DNA of 64,000 nucleotides from an uncultured Planctomycetales bacterium (GCA_903926465.1 CAIYJE010000195.1:20128-84127); one strand, 5' to 3'; shown: positions 1 through 9,552, numbered from the stretch's first letter. The notes: a model not told the origin generated them from the letters alone. Numbers and translations: made by a program.

Positions 1-1643
1 TCGGCGCGGAACAGATTCTCGGAAGGATGCTCAAAGCCCCAGCCTGGCAAGGGTAGCTCGGCATGCTCGTCCAGGCCGGTCACCACGCCCACGGCGCAAC
101 GGTCAAAGCCCAGGCCGTCCATCAGCACATCGCGGCGGCCCACCTCAACCACGGCCACTTCCAGCTGGGGGTTGAGCAACAGCGAGCGGGTTGCGTCAAA
201 TGCGCAGGTGAACCGGCCGTGTAAATCGTGGCCGTTCAGCCGCAAGCCATGCCCCGCATGACCAATCCCGGTTCGTTCAAGTGCGTGCAGTAAGCCTTCG
301 ACCAGACGGCCAACCTTGTACCGTTCGGGGCCGCCAGCCAGGGCCACCAGTGGCAACCGGCCCTGGACTCCCTGGGGGAACACCCGCTCAAGCAGCAGTT
401 CGACAATCGGCCGGGGCTGGTTGGTCCGGGGTGGGAGAAAGGGAGAGAGGTCCGGTCGCCCCTCGATTGATCGCACCACACCCCCCTGCGCTTTCAAGGG
501 GCGATCAATGGCCTTGGCAATCACCACCACGGTGGCCACGTCCAGCCCCACTAGCCGCACGGCGTCGGCCGCTTGCTGGGCGGTCTCCAGGGCAACGCGA
601 TCGGTCACATCGTGGACCGGAACATCGACCGTGCCGGGGTCGGGGTCGGGAACCGCGGCGGCGGCCACCATCCGGCCATCGATCATCAAGAGTTCGAACC
701 GGTCGCCCTCAACCACCTGTTCCACGGCCACATAGGAAGAGATCATGACCGCCGCCGCAAACGCGGCCTCGATCTCTTCACGGGTCGAGAGAGGCGCACT
801 GATTCCTGGCCCTCGGTCACGATACTGCGGCTTGACGATGACGGGGAGACCAAGCGACTCGGCCTCTTCCCAGGCCGCCTTGGCCGAGTGAACCCGTTCT
901 CCCTGGGGCACAGGAACGCTGAGCGACTCCAGCAAGGGGCGGTAAATGGACCGGTCATCGGCAATTTCTTCAGCCACCGCCGGCGTGGTTTCGGTGGCCG
1001 TGCCGTGGATCCGTCGCATCTGTTTGCCTTGCCCCATCATCAGCAGGCCCAGTTCCCCCATTTGCACGCACGGAATTCCGCGGGTCCGGGCGGTTGCCTG
1101 CAAGGCCCTGGTGGTGGGGTCGAGAACGGCTGCGGTGCCGACCGCCGCTCGAATTCTGGCCACGGCCGCCGGAACATCAAAGCGGGTATCGGCATAGGCG
1201 GCCTGGATCAAAACCAGGGCCTCGTTCACCGCGGCCCTCGCCAGTTGAAAATCATCGCACCGGATCACCACCCGGTAAATCCGCTCTGCGTGGTGCATGG
1301 CCCGGGCCCGGCCATAGCCCACATTGGTACCGGCCAGGGTCTGCAGCTCCAGCGAGACATGCTCCAGAATATGCGCGGGGTACGTGCCATCCCGTAATCG
1401 CTGGAAAAATCCCCCGCGTTCACCCACCGAGCAGCGGTGCTCGATCATGGTTGGCAGCCAGGCCATCAGCCGGTCATTGAAACCGGGAACGTCGGTTGAG
1501 GCCGTCTCGGTCAGCGGGCCCAGATCTACCCACAGTTCCAGCGCAGGGTGATTGGTCCACAGGTTGGGCCCCCGCAGTTCATGAATGGTCTGAACCTGGA
1601 GTAACGGCCAGTCGCCGGGAAAGTCGTTTGACAAGTGATCCAC
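1..1643 (-). CDS. Cyanophycin synthetase-like protein, 5' part, catalytic motifs degenerate (runs off window)
   Basis: A continuous minus-strand frame of about 547 codons, open to the window edge. The first ~160 residues match the CphA N-terminal domain: a start like V-D-H-L, then HELRGPNLW, then a CSVGERGGFF block near residue 71 followed by HILEHVSLELQTLAG. An ATP-grasp-like part follows (LGLPVIVKPQYRDRGPG, then VAVEQVVEGDRFELLMIDGR), then the start of a Mur-ligase-like part. GTG at 1643 is the first start after an in-frame TGA 15 nt upstream, and GAGAAAGG lies just before it. Family members polymerise Asp and Arg into cyanophycin using two ATP sites. Here the Mur-ligase P-loop (usually GTNGKT) reads GGPERYK at residues 437-443, and the metal-binding end of the ATP-grasp fold also looks altered. 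It may therefore be a non-catalytic or divergent paralogue. The C-terminal ~300 residues lie outside the window. Confidence 0.8.
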   Translation of the reverse strand, partial: MDHLSNDFPGDWPLLQVQTIHELRGPNLWTNHPALELWVDLGPLTETASTDVPGFNDRLMAWLPTMIEHRCSVGERGGFFQRLRDGTYPAHILEHVSLELQTLAGTNVGYGRARAMHHAERIYRVVIRCDDFQLARAAVNEALVLIQAAYADTRFDVPAAVARIRAAVGTAAVLDPTTRALQATARTRGIPCVQMGELGLLMMGQGKQMRRIHGTATETTPAVAEEIADDRSIYRPLLESLSVPVPQGERVHSAKAAWEEAESLGLPVIVKPQYRDRGPGISAPLSTREEIEAAFAAAVMISSYVAVEQVVEGDRFELLMIDGRMVAAAAVPDPDPGTVDVPVHDVTDRVALETAQQAADAVRLVGLDVATVVVIAKAIDRPLKAQGGVVRSIEGRPDLSPFLPPRTNQPRPIVELLLERVFPQGVQGRLPLVALAGGPERYKVGRLVEGLLHALERTGIGHAGHGLRLNGHDLHGRFTCAFDATRSLLLNPQLEVAVVEVGRRDVLMDGLGFDRCAVGVVTGLDEHAELPLPGWGFEHPSENLFRA

Positions 1644-1746
1644 GTGCGACCTTTCTCAAATTGGGGGCAAGGTACTGGTAGAAAGCGAACCGGCCGCCAG
1701 GAGCCCGCAGCGAAGATCCAGGAACGCGGCGGCCAGGGTATCCGGG

Positions 1747-2307
1747 TCAGGGCTTCTGAGACCAAAGCGTGCGGCTGGCCCGATCCGCAAGGGCTTCTGG
1801 ATAACCGCTCGTGGTGACAAACGATCGGACGGCGTCGGTCTGGCCCCAGGCTACCAGTTCCAGGTAGGTGCGCCCGGCACCCACCGGCAAGCCCGAGGCC
1901 TCAAACAACTCGACCCAGCCATCATCACCATCGGTCCTTACCCACACAATCCAGAGTGGCCGCAGCAAACTCGGATCAGCAGCCCGATAGAGCCGCACCG
2001 AGCCCCAGTCTGGCCGTTCCACATGCTCAAAATAATAGTCAACCGCCGTCAGCACCGGTTCCGGGATCCGGGTCCGGGCCTGAGGCATACGTACGTCCAC
2101 CAGAACCCCCGGCTGAAACGGGCCCAGTTCGGGTCCAGCCGCCTGGTGGGCTGCAAAGACCGCCTGATGGTGCTGCCTGATCAAACGTTCAAAAAAGGCC
2201 CGGTCAGACTCACGAGCCGGCCGGCCGGCCAGCGAATTGCCAGGGCCTGAATCCACGGCGGTGCAGCCCAACACCACCAGCAGCCAGGCGGAAACGATCA
2301 CAATCAT
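1747..2307 (-). CDS. Small putative lipoprotein, unknown function
   Basis: 186 residues. The N-terminus (MIVIVSAWLLVVLGC) is a short hydrophobic signal ending in a lipobox-like VLGC, so Cys15 is probably lipidated. The rest is a soluble, acidic domain with no motif I recognise. A segment GDDGWVELFEASG suggests a beta-rich fold. It lies about 100 nt upstream of the cyanophycin-synthetase-like gene on the same strand, so the two may be co-transcribed. Function unknown. Confidence 0.6.
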   Translation of the reverse strand: MIVIVSAWLLVVLGCTAVDSGPGNSLAGRPARESDRAFFERLIRQHHQAVFAAHQAAGPELGPFQPGVLVDVRMPQARTRIPEPVLTAVDYYFEHVERPDWGSVRLYRAADPSLLRPLWIVWVRTDGDDGWVELFEASGLPVGAGRTYLELVAWGQTDAVRSFVTTSGYPEALADRASRTLWSQKP

Positions 2308-2480
2308 GCGGATTCCAACCGGCCCGGTGGGCCGCAGTTCCAGCGCACAGGGAAGCCCCCCCTCTGCAAGACTGCCGCCATGTTACCCGAACTTCCGGTT
2401 GGCGGGCACGCCCCCCGCAACCCAACCCCAACGCTTCCCCCCTGCCCATGGCCTGAACCAAACCAGGGGGAACATGCAGG

Positions 2481-3341
2481 TTAACGCTTGCTCGATACCA
2501 GGGCCGCCTTTTCTGCTCGACAGTGCGGGCAGGGCTCAAAATGCCGGCAGTACCAGCCATCGTGATCCAGGAGATCAGGATGCGGTACCGGAGGGTTCAG
2601 GCCCACCTCTCGGTAACCCGCCTCAATCAGCGGTTCCGGGTTGGCCACGGCACTGCTGGCAAAGCGCAACATTCTCAACCCGCGATAACTGAGCAGGGGC
2701 TCGTCCGTATAGGGCCGCACACACATGTAACCACAATCATGCAGCCGAGGATCAGACTCCAATGCCTGCCGGATCGACTCACTCACACCCAGATGGAAGG
2801 CATCATGGAACAAGACATAGCCCCCGTCTGCCAGGTAAGGCAGCGACCCCGCCAGGTCGGCCGCACACTGGCGATGGGTATGAAGCCCGTCAATGAAAAC
2901 CAGATCGAAGAACCCATTGGCAACCTGGTACGCCTCGGGAATGGCCTCGGGGGACGGCCTGGAGATCAGATGGAACCGACCATGAAACAACGACTTCTTG
3001 ACCGTGATGTCCGGACCCGGGTCAATCCCGATCACCTGGCCTCGACCGTTATCCTCCATGGCGCAGGAAATGATGGCCGCCGAGCCGCCATGACGGGAGC
3101 CAATCTCCAGAACCCGCTGGGGGCGGGTTCCGCGAATGAAGGCGAACAGGAACAGCCGTTCCTCGATACTCATCTCACTGGGCACGCGATACACAATGCC
3201 CACCCGCTCCTGGCTGGTCATCCGGTTCAGGTAGGGAATCGAAATTCGCTCCTTGAGGCTCTTCCATCCCTTGGCCACGGATTTCTTGACCCGTCTCACC
3301 GACTGTTTGAGCGGACCTGGTGCTGAATTCTGGGCTGACAT
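2481..3341 (-). CDS. Class I SAM-dependent methyltransferase (Methyltransf_24-like)
   Basis: 286 residues. Motif I is VLEIGSRHGGS at residues 77-87, which should bind S-adenosylmethionine. IDPGPD is the acidic ribose-binding segment, and FIDGLHTHRQCAADL followed by GGYVLFHDAF is typical of the Methyltransf_24 group often found in glycan and cell-surface gene clusters. The basic N-terminus (about 35 residues) is not a signal peptide. The C-terminus carries a Cys/His-rich tail (CRHFEPCPHC). A second methyltransferase with the same IDGLHT-type motif lies at 5133-5885, and glycosyltransferases sit on both sides, so a role in modifying a surface sugar is likely. The substrate is not evident. Confidence 0.8.
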   Translation of the reverse strand: MSAQNSAPGPLKQSVRRVKKSVAKGWKSLKERISIPYLNRMTSQERVGIVYRVPSEMSIEERLFLFAFIRGTRPQRVLEIGSRHGGSAAIISCAMEDNGRGQVIGIDPGPDITVKKSLFHGRFHLISRPSPEAIPEAYQVANGFFDLVFIDGLHTHRQCAADLAGSLPYLADGGYVLFHDAFHLGVSESIRQALESDPRLHDCGYMCVRPYTDEPLLSYRGLRMLRFASSAVANPEPLIEAGYREVGLNPPVPHPDLLDHDGWYCRHFEPCPHCRAEKAALVSSKR

Positions 3342-3884
3342 TACGAACTCCGCTGCATGCCGTCTAAAGAATCCCCTGCTCCACTGAATTTCAAACTAAG
3401 TTTTAACCGATTCCCGAGGCCATGTGCGGCCACCCCACCCTGATTCAGCAGACAGAAGTATCAATTGTTACAAAAGCATGAATGCTAACCATGCAATGCC
3501 CCTCATTTTCGTGGAATTAAGATTCACCGTTGAAAAATCTCCACGGCCGTGTCATTGTCCATACAACGATGGCACCACCCTTCGAAGAAGAAGTTCGTGG
3601 CCCAGTGACGCTACTTCCACACGGAAGGCGGGGTTCATCTTGCAGGCTCGTGGGGAATGCCCCCAACCGATCCAGCCACCCCACGGCTCCTTGACACGGA
3701 ACGTACCATCCCTTGTGAACCCGTGGCCGCTGGCCAATGGCGTCGCACCGGGCGTTCCAAGAAAGAAACAGTCGGGGACGGAACGTCGTTTAAGATCACA
3801 GGTAGCTGATCTTGGCAATTCCCAGCGTGGTACCTTGGACTGGTTGGGGATAGCTTCGCTCCTAAGGGTTTCGAGTACATTCCG
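3342..3884. other. Divergent intergenic region, no gene seen
   Basis: 543 bp between a minus-strand methyltransferase and a plus-strand glycosyltransferase, so promoters for both should lie here. A TTGACA hexamer occurs at 3691-3696, but the hexamer 17 nt downstream (TGTGAA) is a poor -10 box. Short overlapping frames on the minus strand (for example across 3552-3986) have no recognisable domain and overlap the start of the glycosyltransferase. Confidence 0.4.
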
Positions 3885-4865
3885 ATGAGAATTGACCTGG
3901 ATACCGAGGTCGAGTTGGATCAGGAAGCGACGAGGATTAGAACAGGGACCACGGGCGCGGTCACGGTAATCATCCCTTCCTATCAAGGAGGGGTGGATCT
4001 ACTGCAGTGTTTGCAGTCACTGGAGGCAAGCACCTATGGAAAGCTGCAACTGCTGGTGGTGGATAATGCCTCCAACGATGGTTCGGTTGAAGCGGCGCAC
4101 CGCCAGTTCGAATCGGTAGAGTTTGTGCGCAATACCACCAACGTCGGCTTTGGTGCCGCCTGTAATCAGGGGATCCGCCAGGCCATGGAGCGGGGCGACG
4201 AGTTCGTGCTCCTGATCAACCAGGACACCCTGGTGGCTCCTGACCTGATTGAGAAGCTTGTGGCCTGTGCAGACCGTTATCCCCGCGCCGGCGTGATTGG
4301 CGCCAAGACCCTTTCAAGCCAACCGATGCCTGACGGCTCGACCCGGCTGCTATATGCCGGTGCCTGGAAGCGAATCTTGCCCTTATGGCAATCCATTCCA
4401 GGCATTGGAAAAGCGGACCAAGGCTTGGTGACGCAGCCGATCCAGGTTGATTATGTGTGGGGCCACGGCATGCTCTTGCGAACCGCCGCCTTGCGCGAGG
4501 TCGGCCTGTTTGATCCTGGCTTTTTCATGTATTACGAAGACATGGACCTCTGTCTGCGCATGCAGGAAGCCGGCTGGCAGATCTGGTGCGACCCCCAATC
4601 GCTGATGTGGCACGATGTCGAAGACGGTGCCCGGGCTCAGAAATCGGATCGCTGGCGCTGGAACCTGAAGGTGGAAAGCGCTCGCCATTTCCACCGCAAG
4701 CGGTACGCGTTGCTCACGGCGGAACTGCTGCTGTTTGCCACCATTGTGCGTGAGGCCGCGGCTCTGGCGTGGGACGGCCATTTCCAGGCATTGCGTCACC
4801 TATGTGGGGCCTGGTGCGGGTGCACTTGGGGCCAGGCTTCTCCCCACGCGTACCGGCCGTCTTGA
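3885..4865 (+). CDS. Family 2 glycosyltransferase (WbbL/rhamnosyltransferase-like)
   Basis: 326 residues. The GT-A fold is clear: VTVIIPSYQG at residues 27-36, VVDNASNDGS near 58-67, TNVGFGAACNQGI near 85-97, the DxD-like INQDT at 111-115, and the late motif YYEDMDLCLRMQEAGW. This pattern is that of GT2 rhamnosyl- or related sugar transferases that build O-antigen or capsule chains at the cytoplasmic face. The C-terminal ~60 residues include a hydrophobic stretch (LTAELLLFATIVREAAALAW) that may touch the membrane. It is convergent with the downstream methyltransferase. Donor and acceptor sugars cannot be told from sequence. Confidence 0.87.
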   Translation: MRIDLDTEVELDQEATRIRTGTTGAVTVIIPSYQGGVDLLQCLQSLEASTYGKLQLLVVDNASNDGSVEAAHRQFESVEFVRNTTNVGFGAACNQGIRQAMERGDEFVLLINQDTLVAPDLIEKLVACADRYPRAGVIGAKTLSSQPMPDGSTRLLYAGAWKRILPLWQSIPGIGKADQGLVTQPIQVDYVWGHGMLLRTAALREVGLFDPGFFMYYEDMDLCLRMQEAGWQIWCDPQSLMWHDVEDGARAQKSDRWRWNLKVESARHFHRKRYALLTAELLLFATIVREAAALAWDGHFQALRHLCGAWCGCTWGQASPHAYRPS

Positions 4866-5056
4866 GCTGACCGGCCCCCCCTTTTTTTCTGGCTTGTGCC
4901 CAGGATTTTACGGGCGATACCGTAGGGTGTTGCCAAGGACTGAGGGGGCAAGGCCGCCCCCACTCGGCCTGAGCGTTTTCAACGCTTGGGGTCTCCCCGC
5001 GAATGGCCAATTCGGCAACCTCTCGGCCCGAAAAAAACGTGTGTGAGAGCGGGCCC

Positions 5057-5083
5057 AGCCCTGATCGCCGGGGATCAAGGGCT
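5057..5083. terminator. Hairpin between convergent genes
   Basis: AGCCCTGATC pairs with GATCAAGGGCT with one bulged A, separated by a short GC loop. It lies between the convergent ends at 4865 and 5133 and could terminate transcription from both sides. No long T-run follows on either strand. Confidence 0.45.
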
Positions 5084-5132
5084 GACTTTGGTCCGTTTTG
5101 GGCCATTCAACATCGTCCGTCTAGGGCTGGGC

Positions 5133-5885
5133 TCAGGCAAAATGGTCAGCCAGAAAACGGTCGAACGTCTCGGGAGGCCGCAAATCGAGCAAATCATCAC
5201 GCCTGGATTCCAGATCCTGGTATGTCAGCGCGTCAATTTCGGTCTCGCTGAAGGGAAGTTGCGTCGGGTTGGTTCCCCGGGTGACAATCCCCAACCCAAA
5301 ATCTGAGTCCAGCACAAACGTGCGAACATCGGTGCGAAGCGACCGGAGCATCACAACGGCCTTCCAGACATCACCGCACCAGCGCGTATCACCATCATGA
5401 GGGAAGGTTTTCAGGGCCTCGGCATGAGAATAAGCACGCAGGCCGATTCGCTCCGAGGGCGGATTGCAATCATGCATCACGATCACCCCGTTCGGGCTCA
5501 GTACGTCTAAACAGTTAATCACATCTTGATAAGCTTGTTCATAGGTATGCAAGCCATCCACCAGCGCCACGTCTATGGTTTGTGCCCCCAAGATCGATTG
5601 GCGATTCGCAAAAAATTCGTCACTGGTCATCTGCAATAAGCGAACCTTCTCGGAAGAGAGAAGGTTGTGCAGGCCCATCGTAATTCGACCACGCCACGGG
5701 ACGATGGGGTTGGGATCCACACCCAGCTTGTTCTTGGCGTGGATCGGCAGCAAACTCTGGCCGAGCTCCACCCCAATTTCCAGGTAGGTTTGGCCACCGA
5801 GCCGGGTCAACAGTTCTTGGATAATCGACTTGCGGTCCAGGAATGAGGCCGTGCGAACGGGAAGAGAGTCGATCATGATGCTCAC
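5133..5885 (-). CDS. Class I SAM-dependent methyltransferase (Methyltransf_24-like)
   Basis: 250 residues. TYLEIGVELGQSL is the SAM-binding motif I; VDGLHTYEQAYQDV and NGVIVMHDCNPPS form the motif typical of small-molecule or sugar methyltransferases of the Methyltransf_24 group. Its ATG overlaps the stop of the upstream glycosyltransferase gene by 4 nt (ATGA), which indicates translational coupling and a shared pathway. It resembles the methyltransferase at 2481-3341 in architecture but is not a close duplicate. The acceptor is unknown, probably a glycan or glycan precursor. Confidence 0.82.
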   Translation of the reverse strand: MSIMIDSLPVRTASFLDRKSIIQELLTRLGGQTYLEIGVELGQSLLPIHAKNKLGVDPNPIVPWRGRITMGLHNLLSSEKVRLLQMTSDEFFANRQSILGAQTIDVALVDGLHTYEQAYQDVINCLDVLSPNGVIVMHDCNPPSERIGLRAYSHAEALKTFPHDGDTRWCGDVWKAVVMLRSLRTDVRTFVLDSDFGLGIVTRGTNPTQLPFSETEIDALTYQDLESRRDDLLDLRPPETFDRFLADHFA

Positions 5886-6880
5886 CTTTTTGACCCTTGA
5901 CTATCGATCCAACCCATGCCCGAAACATCTTGAACCAAGGTTAAGACCTGCTGTTTCAAGCGGTCCAATTTCTTCTGCCACACCAGCGGGGAAAACTTGT
6001 CCGGCACCAGTTCGGACCTGAGCGAATTCCTGGGAAGTTCTCCCCAGAACACGAGCGGCTTGCTGGGATAACGATAATCATGCCCCCGAAGGGCACGGTA
6101 TTCTCGATTGTACTGGGCAAACAGTTGCCGTTGCCTGGGAGCATTGGTGGACACCCCACCATGCACCTGGTGGAACGTCGCTTCTCCCTGTAACACCACG
6201 GCCGTTGAGTCCGAAAGCTCGCACGCGCGAGACCATGTGTCCAGATTCGCCAGACCGCCCCCCGGAATCTGGAAGCCGGCATCATAACCGCCCAGCTCGG
6301 TCCAGAGAGACCGAGTCATGAACAGACTGTTGCTCTCGCTAATCGGGTCATACCAGGTGGGTCCCGAGGATTCATCAAAGACGGAAACGTCCAAGAGTTT
6401 GTAACCGTCGCTTTCCCAGCCACAATCCGCCAGCAACTGGTCTTCCACCGCCTGGTTGTAACCTCTGGCCATGGAGAGGCGCTGAAACTGGGGCCCCAGA
6501 TAACGGCCACGTGAGCCCACGAATGCGCGCTTATGGGTTTGCAAGGCGGCTCGGGCTTCCACCAGCAAACCGGGCGACGCCAGTCTTGCGCCATCAATGA
6601 ACACGCCGATAATCTCCCCAGACGACTGTCTGAGGCCCTGATTGATCGCCGCGACGGGACTGGAAGACTGGACCTCGGTGGATTCGATCCTCAGATTCAG
6701 GTCAAGGTGGGCAAAATCCGCTAGCTGGGGGGGCTTCGCCGAGCCGTTGTCGAGCACAAGGACTTCGTAATCGTCACGCGGGATACCCCGTTGATAGGCG
6801 GCCGACAGCGAGAACAACGTTCTGGGAAGTTCCCGCGGGAGATTGTAGCTAACCACCACCACCGACAAGGAAACAGACAT
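5882..6880 (-). CDS. Family 2 glycosyltransferase
   Basis: About 332 residues from the chosen start. The frame is open up to 7021, but residues before MSVSLSVVVVSYN show no domain, so the start at 6880 fits the GT-A fold best. Motifs: VVVVSYNLPRELPRTLFS, VLVLDNGSAKPP, and GVFIDGARLASPGLL, where ID-G replaces the usual DxD. A later segment (WTELGGYDAGFQIPGGGLANLDTW) matches the catalytic region of GT2 enzymes. The last codons overlap the start of the methyltransferase by 4 nt, so the pair is one operon. It probably transfers a sugar in the same surface glycan pathway. No strong Shine-Dalgarno sequence is visible at either start. Confidence 0.8.
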   Translation of the reverse strand: MSVSLSVVVVSYNLPRELPRTLFSLSAAYQRGIPRDDYEVLVLDNGSAKPPQLADFAHLDLNLRIESTEVQSSSPVAAINQGLRQSSGEIIGVFIDGARLASPGLLVEARAALQTHKRAFVGSRGRYLGPQFQRLSMARGYNQAVEDQLLADCGWESDGYKLLDVSVFDESSGPTWYDPISESNSLFMTRSLWTELGGYDAGFQIPGGGLANLDTWSRACELSDSTAVVLQGEATFHQVHGGVSTNAPRQRQLFAQYNREYRALRGHDYRYPSKPLVFWGELPRNSLRSELVPDKFSPLVWQKKLDRLKQQVLTLVQDVSGMGWIDSQGSKR

Positions 6881-7354
6881 AGAAGCACCGTCGGACTGGC
6901 CGGCTTGCCATTTCTCAGGAGCGTAAGAACGGGCGAACAAATGGTGGCCAGGATCACCCAAGACTTGAGCGTCGGACGTCAAATCCGATCGATCCCAACC
7001 AACGCCTGGTTGCGGTTTCAAAACCAGAGCATTTGCCTATTTTGAAACTCAAAGTAGAACAAAAGATATCACATCGTAGGCTGGCTCTCGCAATTAGTTC
7101 GGGACGGGTAAGAACGCCGTTGCAATCTCTTGACGTGTGCGGATATTACAAAACAAAAAATTGTCCTGGGTCCACTTTAAGCCCCACGCCGCCGTTTCCT
7201 GTGGCTTTCACGCCTTCCGTTCGACACCCTCAAGCGTCTGACGGTATTCTTGGCTGTGCGAATTGGTAAGAACGGTGGATCGCTGACATCACATTCCCTG
7301 AATCAGGCTCAACGGCCGTCCTCCAACCTAGATTCTTTTGTTCACCTTGCTGCC
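6881..7354. other. Divergent intergenic region
   Basis: About 470 bp between the glycosyltransferase and the radical SAM gene. It is relatively AT-rich around 7020-7180 (for example a run of A at 7154-7160), as expected of a promoter region. I see no convincing -35/-10 pair, no hairpin and no gene. Confidence 0.35.
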
Positions 7355-8275
7355 ATGAACTTTAAAAACGCCAATTCCTTACCGATTCTCAATGCAATGT
7401 CCCCTCTGCTCGGGGTAGCTCAGCGCAAGCTGAACGAATATCGGCTCGATACCATTGGCACGTTTCACTTCGATATTGTGCAAGGCTGCCAGTTGCGCTG
7501 CATCGGGTGCCCCAACTCGATCCTGCTGCCCAAGATCGACCACATCACTCCCGAGGCGTTCGATGCCTGCTTGCGGAATGTGGATGTCAATCGTGTGAAG
7601 GTGATGCGGTTATTCAATTTTGGAGAGCCGTTCCTCCACCCCGATCTCAAAGGATTGCTGGAGGTCTTGAAAACTCAGACTTGGAAGCGAGACCGCGTGG
7701 AGGTTTCGACCAATGCGATGATCTTCGACGAGAAGAAACTTCGCGACGTGATTGGCTCGGGAGTGGTCACGCACCTCTTTGTCAGTTGCGACGGTGATGG
7801 CACTCCCGCCGAGTTTGAACGGCTCCGACCGCCCGCCAAGTGGCACAAGCTGATCACGTTTCTGGAAGGGGCCGCTCGGATCAAGCAGGAACTGGGGTCC
7901 CCAATCCGCCTGGGCACCCGCAATGTCTGCAACACGACCGAGGGCCGGAATCGCTGGACCGAGTTGTTGCAACCACGCGGCTGGGATCCGGAATTTCGCG
8001 ACTGGCTGGCGCTTCCCAACACCAGTGGCAAACCCTGGGATCGGGACCTCAAGGTCACCAACAAGGTCTGCTGGCCCATGAGCGGCGTGAACCTGTTCGT
8101 CAATGCCCTGGGCGACGTCATCCCCTGCTGCCACTATCCAGACATGGTTCCCATGGGCAACCTCAAGACCCAGACGTTCAGCGCCGTGCACCGGGGCGCA
8201 CTCAGGCGGCAAATGCTCAACCTTTTGAAGACCGACCGCGTGAACGACAAGATCTGCGGGCAATGCGAAGTGTGA
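7355..8275 (+). CDS. Radical SAM/SPASM domain protein
   Basis: 306 residues from the chosen ATG; the frame is open back to 7250 without recognisable sequence. The cluster motif CQLRCIGC (Cys45, 49, 52) should bind a 4Fe-4S cluster and SAM. FNFGEPFLHPDL and VEVSTNAMIF are typical of the radical SAM barrel. The C-terminal region (KVCWPMSGVNLFVNALGD, then IPCCHY, then KICGQC) has the Cys pattern of a SPASM domain, which binds auxiliary clusters in peptide- or sugar-modifying enzymes. In this setting a role in altering a sugar or a peptide of the cell surface is plausible. The substrate is unknown. Confidence 0.85.
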   Translation: MNFKNANSLPILNAMSPLLGVAQRKLNEYRLDTIGTFHFDIVQGCQLRCIGCPNSILLPKIDHITPEAFDACLRNVDVNRVKVMRLFNFGEPFLHPDLKGLLEVLKTQTWKRDRVEVSTNAMIFDEKKLRDVIGSGVVTHLFVSCDGDGTPAEFERLRPPAKWHKLITFLEGAARIKQELGSPIRLGTRNVCNTTEGRNRWTELLQPRGWDPEFRDWLALPNTSGKPWDRDLKVTNKVCWPMSGVNLFVNALGDVIPCCHYPDMVPMGNLKTQTFSAVHRGALRRQMLNLLKTDRVNDKICGQCEV

Positions 8276-8457
8276 TAGACTTATCCAGTTGCGAACCCAC
8301 CCACTGGCTCCACATCGGTACGAGCGGGCTGTTGGTTGCAGGTTGGGAAATCCTGTGCTAGAGCGTTGACAGGCAGGCCCCTGGTCCTGCGCCTCCTTGA
8401 TCGCCTCAACCGACCGACCGATGTCGCTGAGACGGCGGTTTTCTGGGAGCTCTCGCC

Positions 8458-9552
8458 GTGTTGTCTGGATCGTTTCTCAGCGGTTGCACCGCACGTGACT
8501 GGGCCGCCATCTTGCGTGAAAACCGCGGACGCGTGCACCTTCCGTTCTTCCCCCGCGCTGCCGCCATCAGCCTGGAAACCGTGGCCACCTCGCTGTTGGC
8601 CAGCGTGGAACCCAACCCCCAACTCACCGCACCGCAGCAGGCACTCTGGGACCAGACCATCTTCGTGCTGGGCCTGCCCCGCAGTGGAACCACCCTGCTG
8701 CAGAATTGGCTTGCCGCCAATCCCGAGCTGACCTACCCCACCCGGCTAGATTGCTTCAATCCCCATACCTTCCTCACTCTGCGTCGCCTGGGCCTGGGGC
8801 GGCTCCTGGGCCAGATTCCTGCCCGGAAACGGTCGCTCGACAATGTGAAGATGGGCTGGTCGAGCCCCGACGAGGACGAGTTCGCCCTGACGGTATTGGC
8901 TGCCGCGGGACCCTGGCTGGGGGTCGTCTTTGGAGAACGCCGCGATCACTACCGGGAACAGTGCCCCCTCAACCCCCGCTGGCAAGGAGCCCCACGCTGG
9001 AAGGCCGCGCTGGAACGGTTCACCAGGAAACTGGTGTGGCTCCACAATCAACCGCTGGTGCTGAAGTCACCACTGCACACCATGCGCATCCCCGACATTC
9101 TTGAGGTTTTCCCACAAGCCCGGTTTGTCACGATCTTTCGCCACCCCCACGAACAATGCCGCTCGACGATGTCGGTGGCCAGACAGAAATCCATCTGGCC
9201 CGCGCTCCAGACCTACCGCCCCGAAGAACGCGAATACTTTGAATACAATCAGCGAATCCTGGACCGTTACTTCGAGACCCGGAACCTGATCCCCTCAGCA
9301 AACCTCGTGGAAGTAACCTACGAAAGCCTGGTGGCATCCCCGGCCGAGACCCTGCGGCAAATTCATGAAAAGCTGGGCCTTCCCGGCCTGCAAACCCTGC
9401 TGGAACGGGTGGCCCATGACAACTCCCACCGCGAATACCAAAAGAACCAGCACCAGGAATTGACCCCAGACGAACGGGAACGGGCCCTGAAGCTTTCTCA
9501 GCCCTTACTCAAGGCGGGGTTTTATCCCGAGTTCCTGGCTGACAATCTCTGA
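8458..9552 (+). CDS. Sulfotransferase family protein
   Basis: 364 residues, GTG start. GLPRSGTTLLQNWL at residues 72-85 is the 5'-phosphosulfate-binding loop for PAPS. FVTIFRHPHEQCRS is the 3'-phosphate-binding region with its conserved Arg and Ser. LVEVTYESLVASPAETLRQI is the usual C-terminal motif of the Sulfotransfer_3 group. No signal peptide is seen. Together with the neighbouring glycosyltransferases and methyltransferases it suggests a sulfated surface glycan or lipid. Planctomycetes are known for many sulfatases and sulfated sugars, which fits. The acceptor cannot be assigned. Confidence 0.87.
   Translation: MLSGSFLSGCTARDWAAILRENRGRVHLPFFPRAAAISLETVATSLLASVEPNPQLTAPQQALWDQTIFVLGLPRSGTTLLQNWLAANPELTYPTRLDCFNPHTFLTLRRLGLGRLLGQIPARKRSLDNVKMGWSSPDEDEFALTVLAAAGPWLGVVFGERRDHYREQCPLNPRWQGAPRWKAALERFTRKLVWLHNQPLVLKSPLHTMRIPDILEVFPQARFVTIFRHPHEQCRSTMSVARQKSIWPALQTYRPEEREYFEYNQRILDRYFETRNLIPSANLVEVTYESLVASPAETLRQIHEKLGLPGLQTLLERVAHDNSHREYQKNQHQELTPDERERALKLSQPLLKAGFYPEFLADNL

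Noticed and set aside
573..1397. Plus-strand frame of 274 codons across the left end
   Set aside because: It is antisense to the cyanophycin-synthetase-like gene, has no domain, and its open length comes from high GC content.
2210..2560. Minus-strand frame of 116 codons between lipoprotein and methyltransferase
   Set aside because: It overlaps both neighbouring genes in another frame and has no recognisable motif.
3552..3986. Minus-strand frame of 144 codons in the divergent region
   Set aside because: It overlaps the glycosyltransferase start and lacks domain or ribosome-site support.
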